A stretch of 34,137 bases of DNA, taken from the NCBI GenBank assembly GCA_051008975.1, contig JBPCXA010000148.1, positions 1 through 34,137 of the forward strand, given 5' to 3'. Below, piece after piece: positions 1 through 8,262 of the stretch. Both the position numbers and the translations under genes were made by a program. This stretch comes from Persebacter sp051008975. Lineage in GTDB: Bacteria > Pseudomonadota > Gammaproteobacteria > Tethybacterales > Persebacteraceae. The stretch's first letter is position 1, and each line of letters begins with the position of its first letter. The notes beneath the pieces are model-generated. The model searched no databases, was not told where the DNA came from, and saw only the letters and a list, made by a program, of their open reading frames with translations.

Positions 1-45
1 TTGACACGCCACTTTTTTATTCATTCCCCGGAGGAGAAATCCGCC

Positions 46-456
46 ATGCAAAAATTCATTGGAAGTTGCTGCTGTGGAGCCGTCCGGTTTGAACTGTTGG
101 CTGCGCCGTCCATGATGGTGACTTGTCACTGCACGAGATGCCGCAAGGTCGGCGCGAGCACAATTGTTTTTGTGAAGAAAGAAGACCTGAAATGGATTCA
201 TGGCCGGGAGAATGTCCGGCTTTTTGAGCCGGTTGCGCCCTACAAATATGGCCGTTGTTTTTGCGGAACTTGCGGTACTTCGCTCGGAGAAATCCTGTCG
301 GAGGCGGACAGTTTTCCTATCGCGGCAAATGCCATTGACGGCATTGACTTGAAAAATCAATTGCACGAGTTTGTCTCCGAAAAGCCGTCGTGGTGCAAAA
401 TATGCGACGATGCGAAGCAGTTTGACAAGCATCCCGTATCAAGTGAAAGCGCGTGA
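46..456 (+). CDS. GFA-family zinc-binding protein
   Basis: This 136-residue protein has the cysteine pattern of the GFA fold (glutathione-dependent formaldehyde-activating enzyme / CENP-V-like). CCCG lies at residues 8-11, CHC..C at about 27-32 and CFCGTCG in the middle, which together would bind zinc. Many GFA proteins have no proven substrate, so formaldehyde activation should not be assumed. The frame is open from base 1, but the ATG at 46 is preferred because GGAGGAG lies about ten bases before it. Codon choice looks less GC-biased than in the neighbours, which may mean recent arrival. A hairpin with a T-run follows the stop. A C-terminal CKIC pair at about residue 115 may add another metal site. 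Confidence 0.8.
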   Translation: MQKFIGSCCCGAVRFELLAAPSMMVTCHCTRCRKVGASTIVFVKKEDLKWIHGRENVRLFEPVAPYKYGRCFCGTCGTSLGEILSEADSFPIAANAIDGIDLKNQLHEFVSEKPSWCKICDDAKQFDKHPVSSESA

Positions 457-469
457 GCGGCAGCGGAAT

Positions 470-500
470 AAAAAAGGGCGGCGGTTGTCGCCCTTTTTTT
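470..500. terminator. Bidirectional intrinsic terminator
   Basis: A-run, then GGGCGGC (476-482), loop GGTT, GTCGCCC (487-493), then a T-run. The A/T flanks make it usable from both sides, serving the convergent GFA gene and ribF. Nearly the same hairpin recurs at 22717-22749. Confidence 0.85.
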
Positions 501-545
501 GTTAAAACGGCGGCAGGATGCGGATGACGGCGGGGGGCGGCGATT

Positions 546-1475
546 TTACAAGTTAAGCGCGGCGGCGTTTTTTTTCCACCATTCGCGCACTTGCGAAACA
601 TCCGCCGCCATCGCCGCCCGCAATTCGGCGGTGTCGGCGAATTTTTGTTCGTCGCGCAATTTATGTAGCGGGCGGACGACGAGACGCCGTCCGTACAAAT
701 CGCCGGAAAAATCCGGCAAAAACGCCTCGGCGCGCAACTCCCCGCCGCCGACGGTCGGATTTCCGCCGATACTGAGCGCGGCGGGGAGAATTTTGCCGTC
801 CAAAAACGCGGCGGCGACAAAAATTCCCTCGCACACCGGCAGAAAATGCAGGTTGAGATTCGCGGTCGGATAGCCCAAAGTCCGCCCCAAACCGCGACCG
901 CGAATCACCCGCCCGCGCAAAATCCACGGGCGTCCCAGCAACGCCGCCGCCGCCGTAAAATCGCCCCGCCGCAGACATTCCCGAATGCGCCCGCTGCTGA
1001 TCGCCGCGCCGTCAATTGTTTGCAGCGGCACGCCCGCCACTTCCGCGCCGTATCGTTTTCCCTCGCGCCGCAGCAGCGACAAATCGCCGCGCCGCCCCCG
1101 CCCGAAACGAAAGTTTTCGCCCGCAGCGACATACTTCGCCCGTAGGCGGGAAAACAGCAGGGCGGCGAATTCTTCCGCGCTTTGCGAAGAAAATTGTTTC
1201 GTAAAACGCAGCAAATACAATATATTTATATCCGAAAGATAAGTTATTTTCTCGCCCGCGCCGCCGAGCCGGCGCACCGGTTTTCCGCCCAGCACCGCCA
1301 GCGGATGCGGCTCAAAACTGAGTACCGCGCTTTGTAAATTATCGTCAGCCGCCCGTCGCCGCACGAGATCCGCCAGCGTCCGGTGTCCCCGATGTACGCC
1401 GTCAAAGTTGCCGACGCAAAGCGCCAGCGGCGCGCCGGTTTCGCCGGGGCGGGGAAGATCGCGCAAAATTCGCAC
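546..1475 (-). CDS. ribF: Bifunctional riboflavin kinase / FAD synthetase
   Basis: This enzyme phosphorylates riboflavin to FMN and adenylates FMN to FAD in the cytoplasm. The N-terminal adenylyltransferase half has GNFDGVHRGH at residues 22-31, a HxGH-type nucleotidyltransferase motif. The C-terminal flavokinase half has GYPTANL and GNPTVGG. The length (309 residues) is normal for the family. The start codon read here is GTG. A TACAAT box (plus-strand 1483-1488) lies only 7 nt before it and no Shine-Dalgarno sequence is visible, so the mRNA may be leaderless. The gene is divergent from sodA across an 87-bp gap. In many gammaproteobacteria ribF neighbours murJ; here murJ lies about 5 kb away. 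Confidence 0.95.
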   Translation of the reverse strand: MRILRDLPRPGETGAPLALCVGNFDGVHRGHRTLADLVRRRAADDNLQSAVLSFEPHPLAVLGGKPVRRLGGAGEKITYLSDINILYLLRFTKQFSSQSAEEFAALLFSRLRAKYVAAGENFRFGRGRRGDLSLLRREGKRYGAEVAGVPLQTIDGAAISSGRIRECLRRGDFTAAAALLGRPWILRGRVIRGRGLGRTLGYPTANLNLHFLPVCEGIFVAAAFLDGKILPAALSIGGNPTVGGGELRAEAFLPDFSGDLYGRRLVVRPLHKLRDEQKFADTAELRAAMAADVSQVREWWKKNAAALNL

Positions 1476-1482
1476 TTGTGTG

Positions 1483-1488
1483 ATTGTA
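1483..1488 (-). promoter_or_regulatory. Putative -10 box of ribF, leaderless layout
   Basis: TACAAT on the minus strand, 7 nt upstream of the GTG start of ribF. No convincing -35 element is visible. If used, transcription would begin at or next to the start codon. Confidence 0.5.
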
Positions 1489-1508
1489 CGGCAAAATCGG
1501 GCGAAATA

Positions 1509-1517
1509 TGCTATACT
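1509..1517 (+). promoter_or_regulatory. Extended -10 promoter of sodA
   Basis: TGC-TATACT is an extended -10 element (TGn plus hexamer). It lies 45 nt before the sodA ATG and leaves a short leader with a Shine-Dalgarno GGGAG at 1551-1555. No good -35 is seen, as is common for extended -10 promoters. Confidence 0.65.
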
Positions 1518-1562
1518 GGCGTCCGTATTTTATTACTGACCACGAAAAACGGGAGAACACCG

Positions 1563-2183
1563 ATGGCTTTTGAATTTTTTGACCTGCCCTACGACCACGG
1601 GGCGTTGGAGCCGCATATTGACGCGCGGACGATGGAAATCCACCACGGCAAGCACCACCGCGCCTATTACGACAAAATGGCGGACGCCCTCAAAGACAGC
1701 GAGGGATGGATGATGCCGATTGCGCGTCTGCTGGGAAGCGTGTCGTCGATGGGCTCCGCCGTGCGCAACAACGCCGGGGGATACTACAACCACAATCTGT
1801 ATTGGGCCTCCATGTCGCCGGACGGCGGCGGCGACCCGCAGGGCGCGCTGGCGGCGGAAATCGGGCGCACTTTTAACAGCGCCGACGAATTGCGGAAGGA
1901 AATGGCGGGCGCGGGGGTCGCCCGTTTCGGCTCCGGTTTCGCGTGGCTGATCGTCCAAAACCGCAAACTCAAAATCATTTCCACGCCGAATCAGGACAAT
2001 CCGCTGATGGATGTGGCGGGCGAAGAGCATCGGGGCGCGCCGGTGCTGGCGCTGGATGTCTGGGAGCACGCGTATTATCTGAAATATCAGAATCGCCGCC
2101 CCGATTATATCGCCGCGTTTTGGAATGTCGCCGACTGGAAAAGCGCGAACGAGCGTTTTGAGAAGGCGATGGACGGCGCGTAA
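1563..2183 (+). CDS. sodA: Superoxide dismutase, Mn-type signature
   Basis: Converts superoxide to oxygen and hydrogen peroxide. The 206-residue length is typical of Fe/Mn enzymes. The metal ligands are visible: His in the N-terminal EIHHGKHH segment, His in NHNLYW, and Asp and His in LDVWEHAYYLKYQNRRPDY. Two positions suggest the manganese subtype: NNAGG before the second His, where Fe enzymes carry Gln, and TPNQDNPLM, which supplies Gln from the C-terminal domain. Metal use cannot be settled from sequence, and a cambialistic enzyme is possible. The frame is open further upstream, but ATG 1563 has GGGAG 7 nt ahead and begins the conserved FELPxLPY-like N-terminus. A strong terminator follows. 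No signal peptide is seen, so it is cytoplasmic. Confidence 0.95.
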   Translation: MAFEFFDLPYDHGALEPHIDARTMEIHHGKHHRAYYDKMADALKDSEGWMMPIARLLGSVSSMGSAVRNNAGGYYNHNLYWASMSPDGGGDPQGALAAEIGRTFNSADELRKEMAGAGVARFGSGFAWLIVQNRKLKIISTPNQDNPLMDVAGEEHRGAPVLALDVWEHAYYLKYQNRRPDYIAAFWNVADWKSANERFEKAMDGA

Positions 2184-2201
2184 TTTCGCGTCAATTTCCG
2201 C

Positions 2202-2242
2202 CGCCCGCCCCGTTTTATTAAAAGCGGCGCGGGCGTTTTTTT
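2202..2242 (+). terminator. Intrinsic terminator of sodA
   Basis: An 11-bp GC-rich stem with one mismatch (2202-2212 against 2225-2235), an A/T-rich loop, then seven T. Confidence 0.85.
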
Positions 2243-2257
2243 ACCTTAACCACCCTT

Positions 2258-2378
2258 CCCATTCCTGCGAAGGCGAGAATCTCCGCCGCCGCATAGCGGC
2301 GGGAAATTGTACATTTGTACGCCTTCGGCGACAATTTGCGCCTTTCGGCGCGGAGATTCCTGCTTTCGCAGGAATGGG
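2258..2378. repeat. Composite palindromic element, copy 1
   Basis: The outer ends are inverted copies: CATTCCTGCGAAGGC at the left, and its complement with small changes at 2350-2378, adjoining GGAGATTCC. Inside lie a CCGCCGC-ATA-GCGGCGG palindrome and a TGTACA motif. The same composite, including the internal part, recurs at 33591-33697. It lies between sodA and the convergent rne. The ends resemble the neisserial dRS3 repeat (ATTCCC-N8-GGGAAT); that link is by likeness only. Confidence 0.8.
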
Positions 2379-2444
2379 ACGGAGGGCGAAAATGGAATTG
2401 CGGGAGAGGCGAAAAACGGCGGCGGCGCGAGGCGGCGGCGCGAT

Positions 2445-5138
2445 TTACCGCGGATCTTCGGAGACCGTTTCCACCTGCCGCAACGCGGGAGATTCTTCGG
2501 CGGCGGACGGACGCCCGCCGTTTGTATCGCCGCCACCGTCTTCCGCCGTCAATTCGCGCACTTGTTGCCGCAATTCCGCCGGGGCGTCGTCGTCGCCGAC
2601 GGTTTCCACTTTGTGCAGCGGTTCATTGGCGGCGTCCGCCGTCCGCGCGGCGCGGCGATTAAAATATGCATCCAGACGCGCCGTCAGTTCCGGCGGAATT
2701 TCGTCCATACATTCGCTTCCGGCGTCTCCCGTCGCCGCAAGGGCGGCGGAAATTTCCGCTTCGCCTTTGCCGTAGCGGCGCGCCAGACGAGCCGCCAGCG
2801 GCATAAATTCCTCGCCGTCATCGGCGGCGGAATCGGAATCGTCGCCGCCGTCCCGCGATTTTTCGCCGCCGTCGCCGTTCGTCGCGGGAGGAGAAGTTTT
2901 ATCCGCCCCCGAATCGTCCGCACCCGCGCGCGATTTTTTATCGTCAGTTTTTTCCGGGACAACGGGCGTTTCGGCGGATTCGGATTGCGCGGATTCCGAT
3001 TCCGGAACTGAAACATCCGTCCGCGCGGAAGTTTCGGATTTGGATTCAGATTCAGATTCAGCCGCGCGCGGTTTTTTATCATCCGGCGGTTTCGCGGCGG
3101 ATTCCGCGCCCGCCGATTCGGGAGACGCGGATTTGGCGACCGGCGGCGGCGCGGCGGATTCCGCCGGACGAGTGGCGGAATCCTTGTCGGAATCTTCGGG
3201 CGCTTTTTTCGGCGATTGGGAATCGCTCTGCAAAGCGGCCGCCGTTTCCCCTTCCGTCTTAAACCGTCGCGGAGAACGCCGCCGCTGTCCGCCGCGCTTC
3301 TTTTTATTGCCCGCGCCGCCGGATTCCGCCGCCGAAGAACCCGCGGCGGTTTTCGGCGCGCCGTCCCGCGTTTCGCGGCGTTGCTGCGGACGGCGATTCG
3401 CGCCTCCCGCCGCGCCGCCGCGCCGCTGTCCGCCGCGCTTTTTGTCGTCGGGGCGACCGTCTTCCGCGGCGGAATCGGAACGAAACATATTGCGCGCCGC
3501 CTTCCAGAGACGTCCGAAAACGCCGATTTTTGGCGCCGCCTCCGCGACTCGTTCTTCCGGCATCACGGTTTGAATCAGCGGTTTTTTCGCGCCGGCGTCT
3601 CTTTTTTCGAACCGCCGCCGCATTTCTTCGGCGCGGATTTTTTCCTCGCCGCCGCCCCGCGCCTGATAACTGACGCCGACCCGCCCGTCGCTCTTGATTT
3701 TGCGGACGGTGAAATCCGGCGGATGCATATCCGACAGCGGCGCGACTAAAATTTCGCAGTTATATTCGTCCTCCAAACGGCGCAGTTCCACCCGTTTTTC
3801 GTTCAACAAATACACCGCCGCGTCCGCCGGCGCCTGCACCACCAGCGCGCCGACTTCCTCGTCCGGCAGCAGCGCGCGGATTTGCCGCAGCAGCCGCAGC
3901 GCGAACGATTCCGGACGCCGCTGCCGTCCGGTGCCGCGGCAGGTCTGGCATACGACGCTCTGCGATTCCTCCACCGGACGCGACAGCCGCTGGCGCGACA
4001 ATTCCATCATTCCGAAACGCGACAGCGGCGTCCATTGCACGCGGGCGCGGTCTTTGCGCAGCAGCCCGATAAAATACTCCTCCAATTTGCGGCGGTTTTC
4101 CTCCGTCGTCATGTCGATGAAATCCACGACAATCAGCCCGCTCATGTCGCGCAGCCGCAAGTGGCGGGCGACGACCTCCGCCGCGTCCATATTCGCGCGC
4201 AACGCCGTCGCCTCTATGTCGCTTTGTCCGCGCATCTGCCCGGAATTGACATCCACCGCCACCATCGCCTCGGCGACGTCAAACACCACCCGCGCGCCGG
4301 AGGCGGTCTTGATTTCGCGCTTGTAAATCTCGTCAATCTGCCGCTCCACCAAATCCGGCACCATCGCGCCGGCGCCTTCGTAGTAGTGGACGCATTCGGC
4401 GTTTTCGGGGCTGATCAATTCCATGAAATTCTTCAATTCCCGGAAACTGTCGGCGTCGTCGCAATAAATTTCGTCTTCGCCGGGACGGTAATAGTCGCGC
4501 ACCGCCCGCAGCATCAGATTGTTTTCGCGGTAAATCAGCACCGGGCCGCGGTTGTTTTGCGCGGCGGATTCCACCGCCCGCCACAACTTCAGGAGATAGC
4601 ACTCCAAATCCCAGCGCAAATCCTCCCGCGGACGGCCGAGTCCGGCGGTGCGCACAATCACGCTCATCCCCTCCGGTACATTCAATTCCGCCAGCGCCTC
4701 GGCGGCGCGCCGCCGGTCGCGGCCGCCGATGTTTTTGGACATCATCGTCTTGTCCCTTTTGGTGTTCGGCATCAGCACCAAATAGCAGCCGGCCAGCGAA
4801 ATGTTGGTGGTCATCCCGGCGCCCTTGTCGCCGACATGATCCTTTTTGATCTGCACCAGAACGCTGTCGCCCTCGGCGAGCTTGCGTTCGCCGCCGTCCG
4901 CGCCGGATAATTCCGGCGCGACATATTTCAACGGCAAAAAGCCGTTTTTGGATTCGCCGAAATTGACGAAGGCGGCGTCCAAACCCTCTTCTATGCGGGT
5001 TACGACGGCCTTGTAAATGTCGCCTTTCCTGTTCTCCCAGCCGACGATGTCCTGCTCAAATCCGGTCAGATGGCCGTCTTTGACGATGACAATGCGGTGC
5101 TCCTCCGACTGCCGGGTGTTGATGTAAATTGTGCCCAT
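2445..5138 (-). CDS. rne: Ribonuclease E/G family endoribonuclease
   Basis: Single-strand endoribonuclease for rRNA/tRNA maturation and mRNA decay. An S1-like RNA-binding region spans about residues 35-125. The metal-binding aspartates are in AVDVNSG (D296) and VVDFIDM (D339). CQTC (C397, C400) is the zinc link that joins subunits in RNase E. Residues from about 500 to 897 are low complexity, with Arg/Gly-rich, then Ser/Glu/Asp/Ala/Lys-rich blocks and an ESESESKSE run. Such a tail fits a disordered membrane/degradosome scaffold, but I recognise no partner-binding motif. It is divergent from rluC across 278 bp, an arrangement known from enterobacteria, where the long rne leader mediates autoregulation. 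A GAGAAAG Shine-Dalgarno lies about 10 nt before the ATG. Confidence 0.95.
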   Translation of the reverse strand: MGTIYINTRQSEEHRIVIVKDGHLTGFEQDIVGWENRKGDIYKAVVTRIEEGLDAAFVNFGESKNGFLPLKYVAPELSGADGGERKLAEGDSVLVQIKKDHVGDKGAGMTTNISLAGCYLVLMPNTKRDKTMMSKNIGGRDRRRAAEALAELNVPEGMSVIVRTAGLGRPREDLRWDLECYLLKLWRAVESAAQNNRGPVLIYRENNLMLRAVRDYYRPGEDEIYCDDADSFRELKNFMELISPENAECVHYYEGAGAMVPDLVERQIDEIYKREIKTASGARVVFDVAEAMVAVDVNSGQMRGQSDIEATALRANMDAAEVVARHLRLRDMSGLIVVDFIDMTTEENRRKLEEYFIGLLRKDRARVQWTPLSRFGMMELSRQRLSRPVEESQSVVCQTCRGTGRQRRPESFALRLLRQIRALLPDEEVGALVVQAPADAAVYLLNEKRVELRRLEDEYNCEILVAPLSDMHPPDFTVRKIKSDGRVGVSYQARGGGEEKIRAEEMRRRFEKRDAGAKKPLIQTVMPEERVAEAAPKIGVFGRLWKAARNMFRSDSAAEDGRPDDKKRGGQRRGGAAGGANRRPQQRRETRDGAPKTAAGSSAAESGGAGNKKKRGGQRRRSPRRFKTEGETAAALQSDSQSPKKAPEDSDKDSATRPAESAAPPPVAKSASPESAGAESAAKPPDDKKPRAAESESESKSETSARTDVSVPESESAQSESAETPVVPEKTDDKKSRAGADDSGADKTSPPATNGDGGEKSRDGGDDSDSAADDGEEFMPLAARLARRYGKGEAEISAALAATGDAGSECMDEIPPELTARLDAYFNRRAARTADAANEPLHKVETVGDDDAPAELRQQVRELTAEDGGGDTNGGRPSAAEESPALRQVETVSEDPR

Positions 5139-5416
5139 GAATTAAACGCTTTCTCGCCGGCGGCGCGCAAAGACAAAACGCCCGGACTTCCGTCGCGCGG
5201 AAACAAATACAAATGCGATTTCGCGCCGTCCGCGGCGGATTGCCGATACACGCCAATTCTCCGACAAATACCGCCGTTGAAAAACGCGGCAGCGGTTCGC
5301 CGCGGGATGGCGTCTGCGCCATCGCTTCGTCGCAAACCGCCGCGTCCCTTTCGGAAACCGCCGCGCCGGTCCGCGCATCGGCGTCATTATACGATACACT
5401 TGCACTTTTTGCACCG
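5139..5416. other. Divergent rne-rluC intergenic region
   Basis: The 278 bp between the two starts probably hold both promoters and a long rne leader. The only promoter-like sequence I see is an AT-rich patch at 5388-5400 containing TATACG and TACACT upstream of rluC, without a good -35. No conserved ORF is evident, although one frame stays open into rluC. Confidence 0.5.
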
Positions 5417-6448
5417 ATGCCGAAAAAAAAACATTCCGCCCCCGCCCGCACGGTCGCCGCCGATTACAGCGGACAGCGGCTGGACAACTACCTCGCGCGC
5501 GAAATGCGCGGCGCGCCGCGGCCGCTGATTTACCGCCTCATCCGCACCGGGCAGGTGCGAATTAACGGACGCCGCGCCGCCCCCGACTGCAAACTCCGCC
5601 CCGGCGACCTGCTGCGCATTCCCGATAACATTTCGCTCGCCCCGCCCGCCGCGCCGGCGCCGCCGGCGACACTGCCGGTCGTGTACGAAGATCCCGCGTT
5701 TTTGGCGGTCGACAAACCGCCCGGAATGGCGGTCCACGGCGGCACCGCGTCCGCGCACGGAGTCGTGGAACGCCTGCGGGCGGCGCGCCAAGACCGCTTT
5801 TTGGAACTCGCGCACCGTCTGGACAAAAACACTTCCGGCGTACTTTTGCTGGCGAAAAAATCTTCCGCGCTGCGCGGCGTCCAAAGCGAATGGCGGGCGC
5901 GACGGGTGCAAAAAATTTACCACGCGCTGGTCTTCGGACAATGGCGAAAACGCGCCGCGACGATTGATCTTCCGCTCAAACGCGCCGCCCAAGGCATCGG
6001 CGGAATGGTCGCCGGCGACGGACGCCCCGCCCTCACCCGCACTTCGCTTCTGAAACAATTCGCCGCCGCCGCGCTGTTGCGGGCGGACATCGCCACCGGA
6101 CGCACCCATCAATTGCGCGTACATCTCGCCGCCGTCGGACTGCCGATTGTCGGCGACGACAAATACGGCAACTTCGCCGCCAACCGTTCTTTTATTGCGG
6201 ATTTTGCGGGAAAATCCCGGACGCCGGGAAAATTTTACGCGGAAAAATCGCGGGCGGAAAAATCCGGCAAATCCCGGACGCCGCACTCCCCGCCCAAAAT
6301 CCGAATGTTTTTGCACGCCGCGCGGCTGCGTTTCCGCCATCCGCTGACCGGCGAAACGGTGGATTTGCGCGCGCCGCCCCCCGCCGATTTCGCCGCCGCC
6401 GAAAATTGTCTGCAATCTTTTAATTTGCCGAACGAATTTTCGCAATGA
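5417..6448 (+). CDS. rluC: Large-subunit rRNA pseudouridine synthase, RluC type
   Basis: Isomerises specific uridines of 23S rRNA to pseudouridine. An S4 RNA-binding domain (about residues 17-75) is followed by the RluA-family catalytic domain with HRLDKNTSG at 133-141, where D136 is the catalytic Asp. The later GRTHQLRVHL motif is also present. The frame is open well upstream, but ATG 5417 gives a family-like N-terminus (343 residues); no clear Shine-Dalgarno is seen. The divergent rne neighbour supports RluC rather than RluA or RluD. Near the C-terminus an unusual charged insert contains GKSRTP twice, encoded by a 15-bp direct repeat. The stop overlaps the murJ start as ATGA. Confidence 0.9.
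   Translation: MPKKKHSAPARTVAADYSGQRLDNYLAREMRGAPRPLIYRLIRTGQVRINGRRAAPDCKLRPGDLLRIPDNISLAPPAAPAPPATLPVVYEDPAFLAVDKPPGMAVHGGTASAHGVVERLRAARQDRFLELAHRLDKNTSGVLLLAKKSSALRGVQSEWRARRVQKIYHALVFGQWRKRAATIDLPLKRAAQGIGGMVAGDGRPALTRTSLLKQFAAAALLRADIATGRTHQLRVHLAAVGLPIVGDDKYGNFAANRSFIADFAGKSRTPGKFYAEKSRAEKSGKSRTPHSPPKIRMFLHAARLRFRHPLTGETVDLRAPPPADFAAAENCLQSFNLPNEFSQ
6212..6283 (+). repeat. In-frame direct repeat inside rluC
   Basis: AAATCCCGGACGCCG occurs at 6212-6226 and 6269-6283. The 57-bp spacing is 19 codons, so both copies read GKSRTP. The segment between is Lys/Glu/Ser-rich and looks like an insertion in a surface loop. Confidence 0.75.
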
Positions 6449-7953
6449 ATATCTTGCGCGCGTTTTTGTCGGTCGGAATCTGGACTTTTATTTCCCGCAT
6501 TTTGGGGCTGGCGCGCGATGTCGTCGTCGCCTCAATTTTCGGGGCGGGCGCGCTGATGGACGCCTTTTTCGCCGCCTTTCGCCTGCCGAATACGCTCCGC
6601 CGCTTCACCGCCGAAGGCGCGCTGACGCAGGCGTTCGTCCCCGCCTACGCCGCCGCCCGCCGCGAAAACGAAGAAAATGCCGCCGCGTTCGCCGGCGAAT
6701 TGCTGTTTGTCGTGGCGACATTTTTAACAATCTTGTCGGCGGCGGTCGCGCTTTTCGCGCCGCAAATCATGCGCGTTTTCGCCCCCGGACTGGCGGAATC
6801 GGACGCCGCCGCCGCGATGCTGCGGGTGGTATTTCCGTATATCGCGCTGATTTCGGTCGTCGCGCTGCTGGCGGGAATGTTGAACGCCGGACGACATTTT
6901 CGCGCCGCCGCCGCCGCCCCGGTTTTGCTGAATCTGTGCATGATCGCCGCCGCATTTTTGTCGTCTTCCGCGCATTCGCCGCCAAATATCGCGCTGGCGT
7001 GGGGCGTTCTGGCGGGCGGAATCGCGCAACTGCTGTGGGCGGCGTTTTTCGTCCGCCGCGCCGGTTTGCGGCTGCGAATTCGCCCGCGCCGCCCGGATGC
7101 GCGAATGAAATCGGCATTAATCCGAATGGGACAAAGCGCGCTGGGGGCGGGCGCGACGCAAATTAATTTGCTGATTAATCTGGGCGTCGCCTCGCTGCTG
7201 CCGGCGGGGGCGATTTCGTGGCTGTATTACGCCGACCGCCTGATGGAGTTGCCCGCCGGAATTTTGGGCGCGGCGTTGGCGACCGTCGCCCTTCCCGCCT
7301 TGTCGGACGATTCCGAAAACGCGCACGCCGTCTTGGATAAAACTTTGCGTCTGGCGGCGATTTTGTCCGCCCCCGCCGCGGTCGGAATGGCGTTGCTGGC
7401 GGAGCCGATTGTCGCCGTTTTGTTTATGCGCGGCGCGTTTGACGCGACGGACGCCGAAATGACCGCCCGCGCCGTTGTCGCGTACAGTTTGGGCGTCGTC
7501 GGATTTGTCGCTTTGCGTCCGCTGGCGGCGGCGTTTTTCGCGCGGCGGGACGCGGCGACTCCGGCAAAAATCGCCGTCTGCGCGCTGATTCTCACGCAAA
7601 TGTGCAACGGCGTCTTCGTTTTCCTGCTGGAATGGAATCACGCCGGAATCGCCTTGTCGGTCGGAATCGCCGCGACTTTTAATGCCGCCGCCCTGCTGTG
7701 GATTTTGCGCCGCCGCGTCTGGTATGCGCCGATGGCGGGATGGCGAAAGTTATGCGCGGCGTTGGCGGCGGCGTTGGCGGCGATGTCGGTCGCGCTTTTG
7801 GCGGCGCGTCCGGCGGCGGAGTTTTGGTATTCCGCCGCATTATTTCCGCGCGTTGCGGCGTTGGGCGGTCTGGTCGTTTTGGGGGCGGGCGTATATTTTG
7901 CGATACTGCGCATCGGCGGCGTCCGCCTCTCCGATTTCCAAGATCGCCCTTGA
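6445..7953 (+). CDS. murJ: Lipid II flippase MurJ
   Basis: Integral inner-membrane protein of the MOP/MVF superfamily that moves lipid II to the periplasmic face for peptidoglycan synthesis. The N-terminus has the family signature, with SRILGLARD followed by FGAGALMDAFFAAFRLPN and an RRFTAEGALTQAFVP segment. Most of the 502 residues form alternating hydrophobic helices, about 14 by eye, matching the family. Its ATG overlaps the rluC stop by four bases, so the two are probably translationally coupled. Downstream lies a repeat-rich gap and then a tRNA on the other strand. I saw no signs of truncation. Confidence 0.95.
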   Translation: MNILRAFLSVGIWTFISRILGLARDVVVASIFGAGALMDAFFAAFRLPNTLRRFTAEGALTQAFVPAYAAARRENEENAAAFAGELLFVVATFLTILSAAVALFAPQIMRVFAPGLAESDAAAAMLRVVFPYIALISVVALLAGMLNAGRHFRAAAAAPVLLNLCMIAAAFLSSSAHSPPNIALAWGVLAGGIAQLLWAAFFVRRAGLRLRIRPRRPDARMKSALIRMGQSALGAGATQINLLINLGVASLLPAGAISWLYYADRLMELPAGILGAALATVALPALSDDSENAHAVLDKTLRLAAILSAPAAVGMALLAEPIVAVLFMRGAFDATDAEMTARAVVAYSLGVVGFVALRPLAAAFFARRDAATPAKIAVCALILTQMCNGVFVFLLEWNHAGIALSVGIAATFNAAALLWILRRRVWYAPMAGWRKLCAALAAALAAMSVALLAARPAAEFWYSAALFPRVAALGGLVVLGAGVYFAILRIGGVRLSDFQDRP

Positions 7954-7965
7954 CCGTCTCGGCGT

Positions 7966-8064
7966 GTAATTCCATTCCCGCGGCGTATTCGCCTTCGGCG
8001 AATGAGATTCCGGCTTGGCGCGCTTTGCGCTTTTGTCGCTTCGCTCGGTGCGCCGGAATGGCGG
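7966..8064. repeat. Palindromic repeat cluster after murJ
   Basis: CATTCCCGCGG opens the block. GAGATTCCGGC (about 8004) pairs with GCCGGAATGGCGG (8052-8064), enclosing smaller hairpins such as TTCGCCTTCGGCGAA. It belongs to the same CATTCC/GGAATC family as the elements at 2258, 20693, 29541 and 33591. A further half-copy, CATTCCGGCGAA, begins at about 8093. The 160-bp gap holds nothing else recognisable. Confidence 0.7.
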
Positions 8065-8113
8065 CACTTTTAACCTCCTAATTAAAATACACCATTCCGG
8101 CGAAAATTTGCGG

Positions 8114-8202
8114 CGGAGAGAAAGGGATTCGAACCCTTGATGCGATTTTTGTCGCATACACACTTTCCAGGCGTGCGCCTTCAACCGCTCGGCCACCTCT
8201 CC
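8114..8202 (-). tRNA. tRNA-Ser (anticodon GGA)
   Basis: Read on the minus strand, it has a 7-bp acceptor stem (GGAGAGG with TCTCTCC, one G-U pair), a D-arm with GCCGAGCGG, an anticodon loop CTGGAAA giving GGA, a long class II variable arm (ATGCGA...TCGCAT) and a T-arm GGG-TTCGAAT-CCC. The long variable arm and the anticodon identify serine, reading UCC and UCU. The 3' CCA is not encoded; G73 is followed by CCG, so CCA must be added enzymatically. It lies downstream of oadA with its own promoter-like sequence. Confidence 0.95.
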
Positions 8203-8211
8203 GAAACGCGT

Positions 8212-8220
8212 ATTGTATCA
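8212..8220 (-). promoter_or_regulatory. Extended -10 promoter of tRNA-Ser
   Basis: TGATACAAT on the minus strand (TGn plus TACAAT) ends 9 nt before the mature tRNA 5' end, as expected for a short 5' leader. Confidence 0.6.
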
Positions 8221-8262
8221 ATTCGCGGCGGCGTTAAACGTTATCAACGCAAACGCGCGGCG

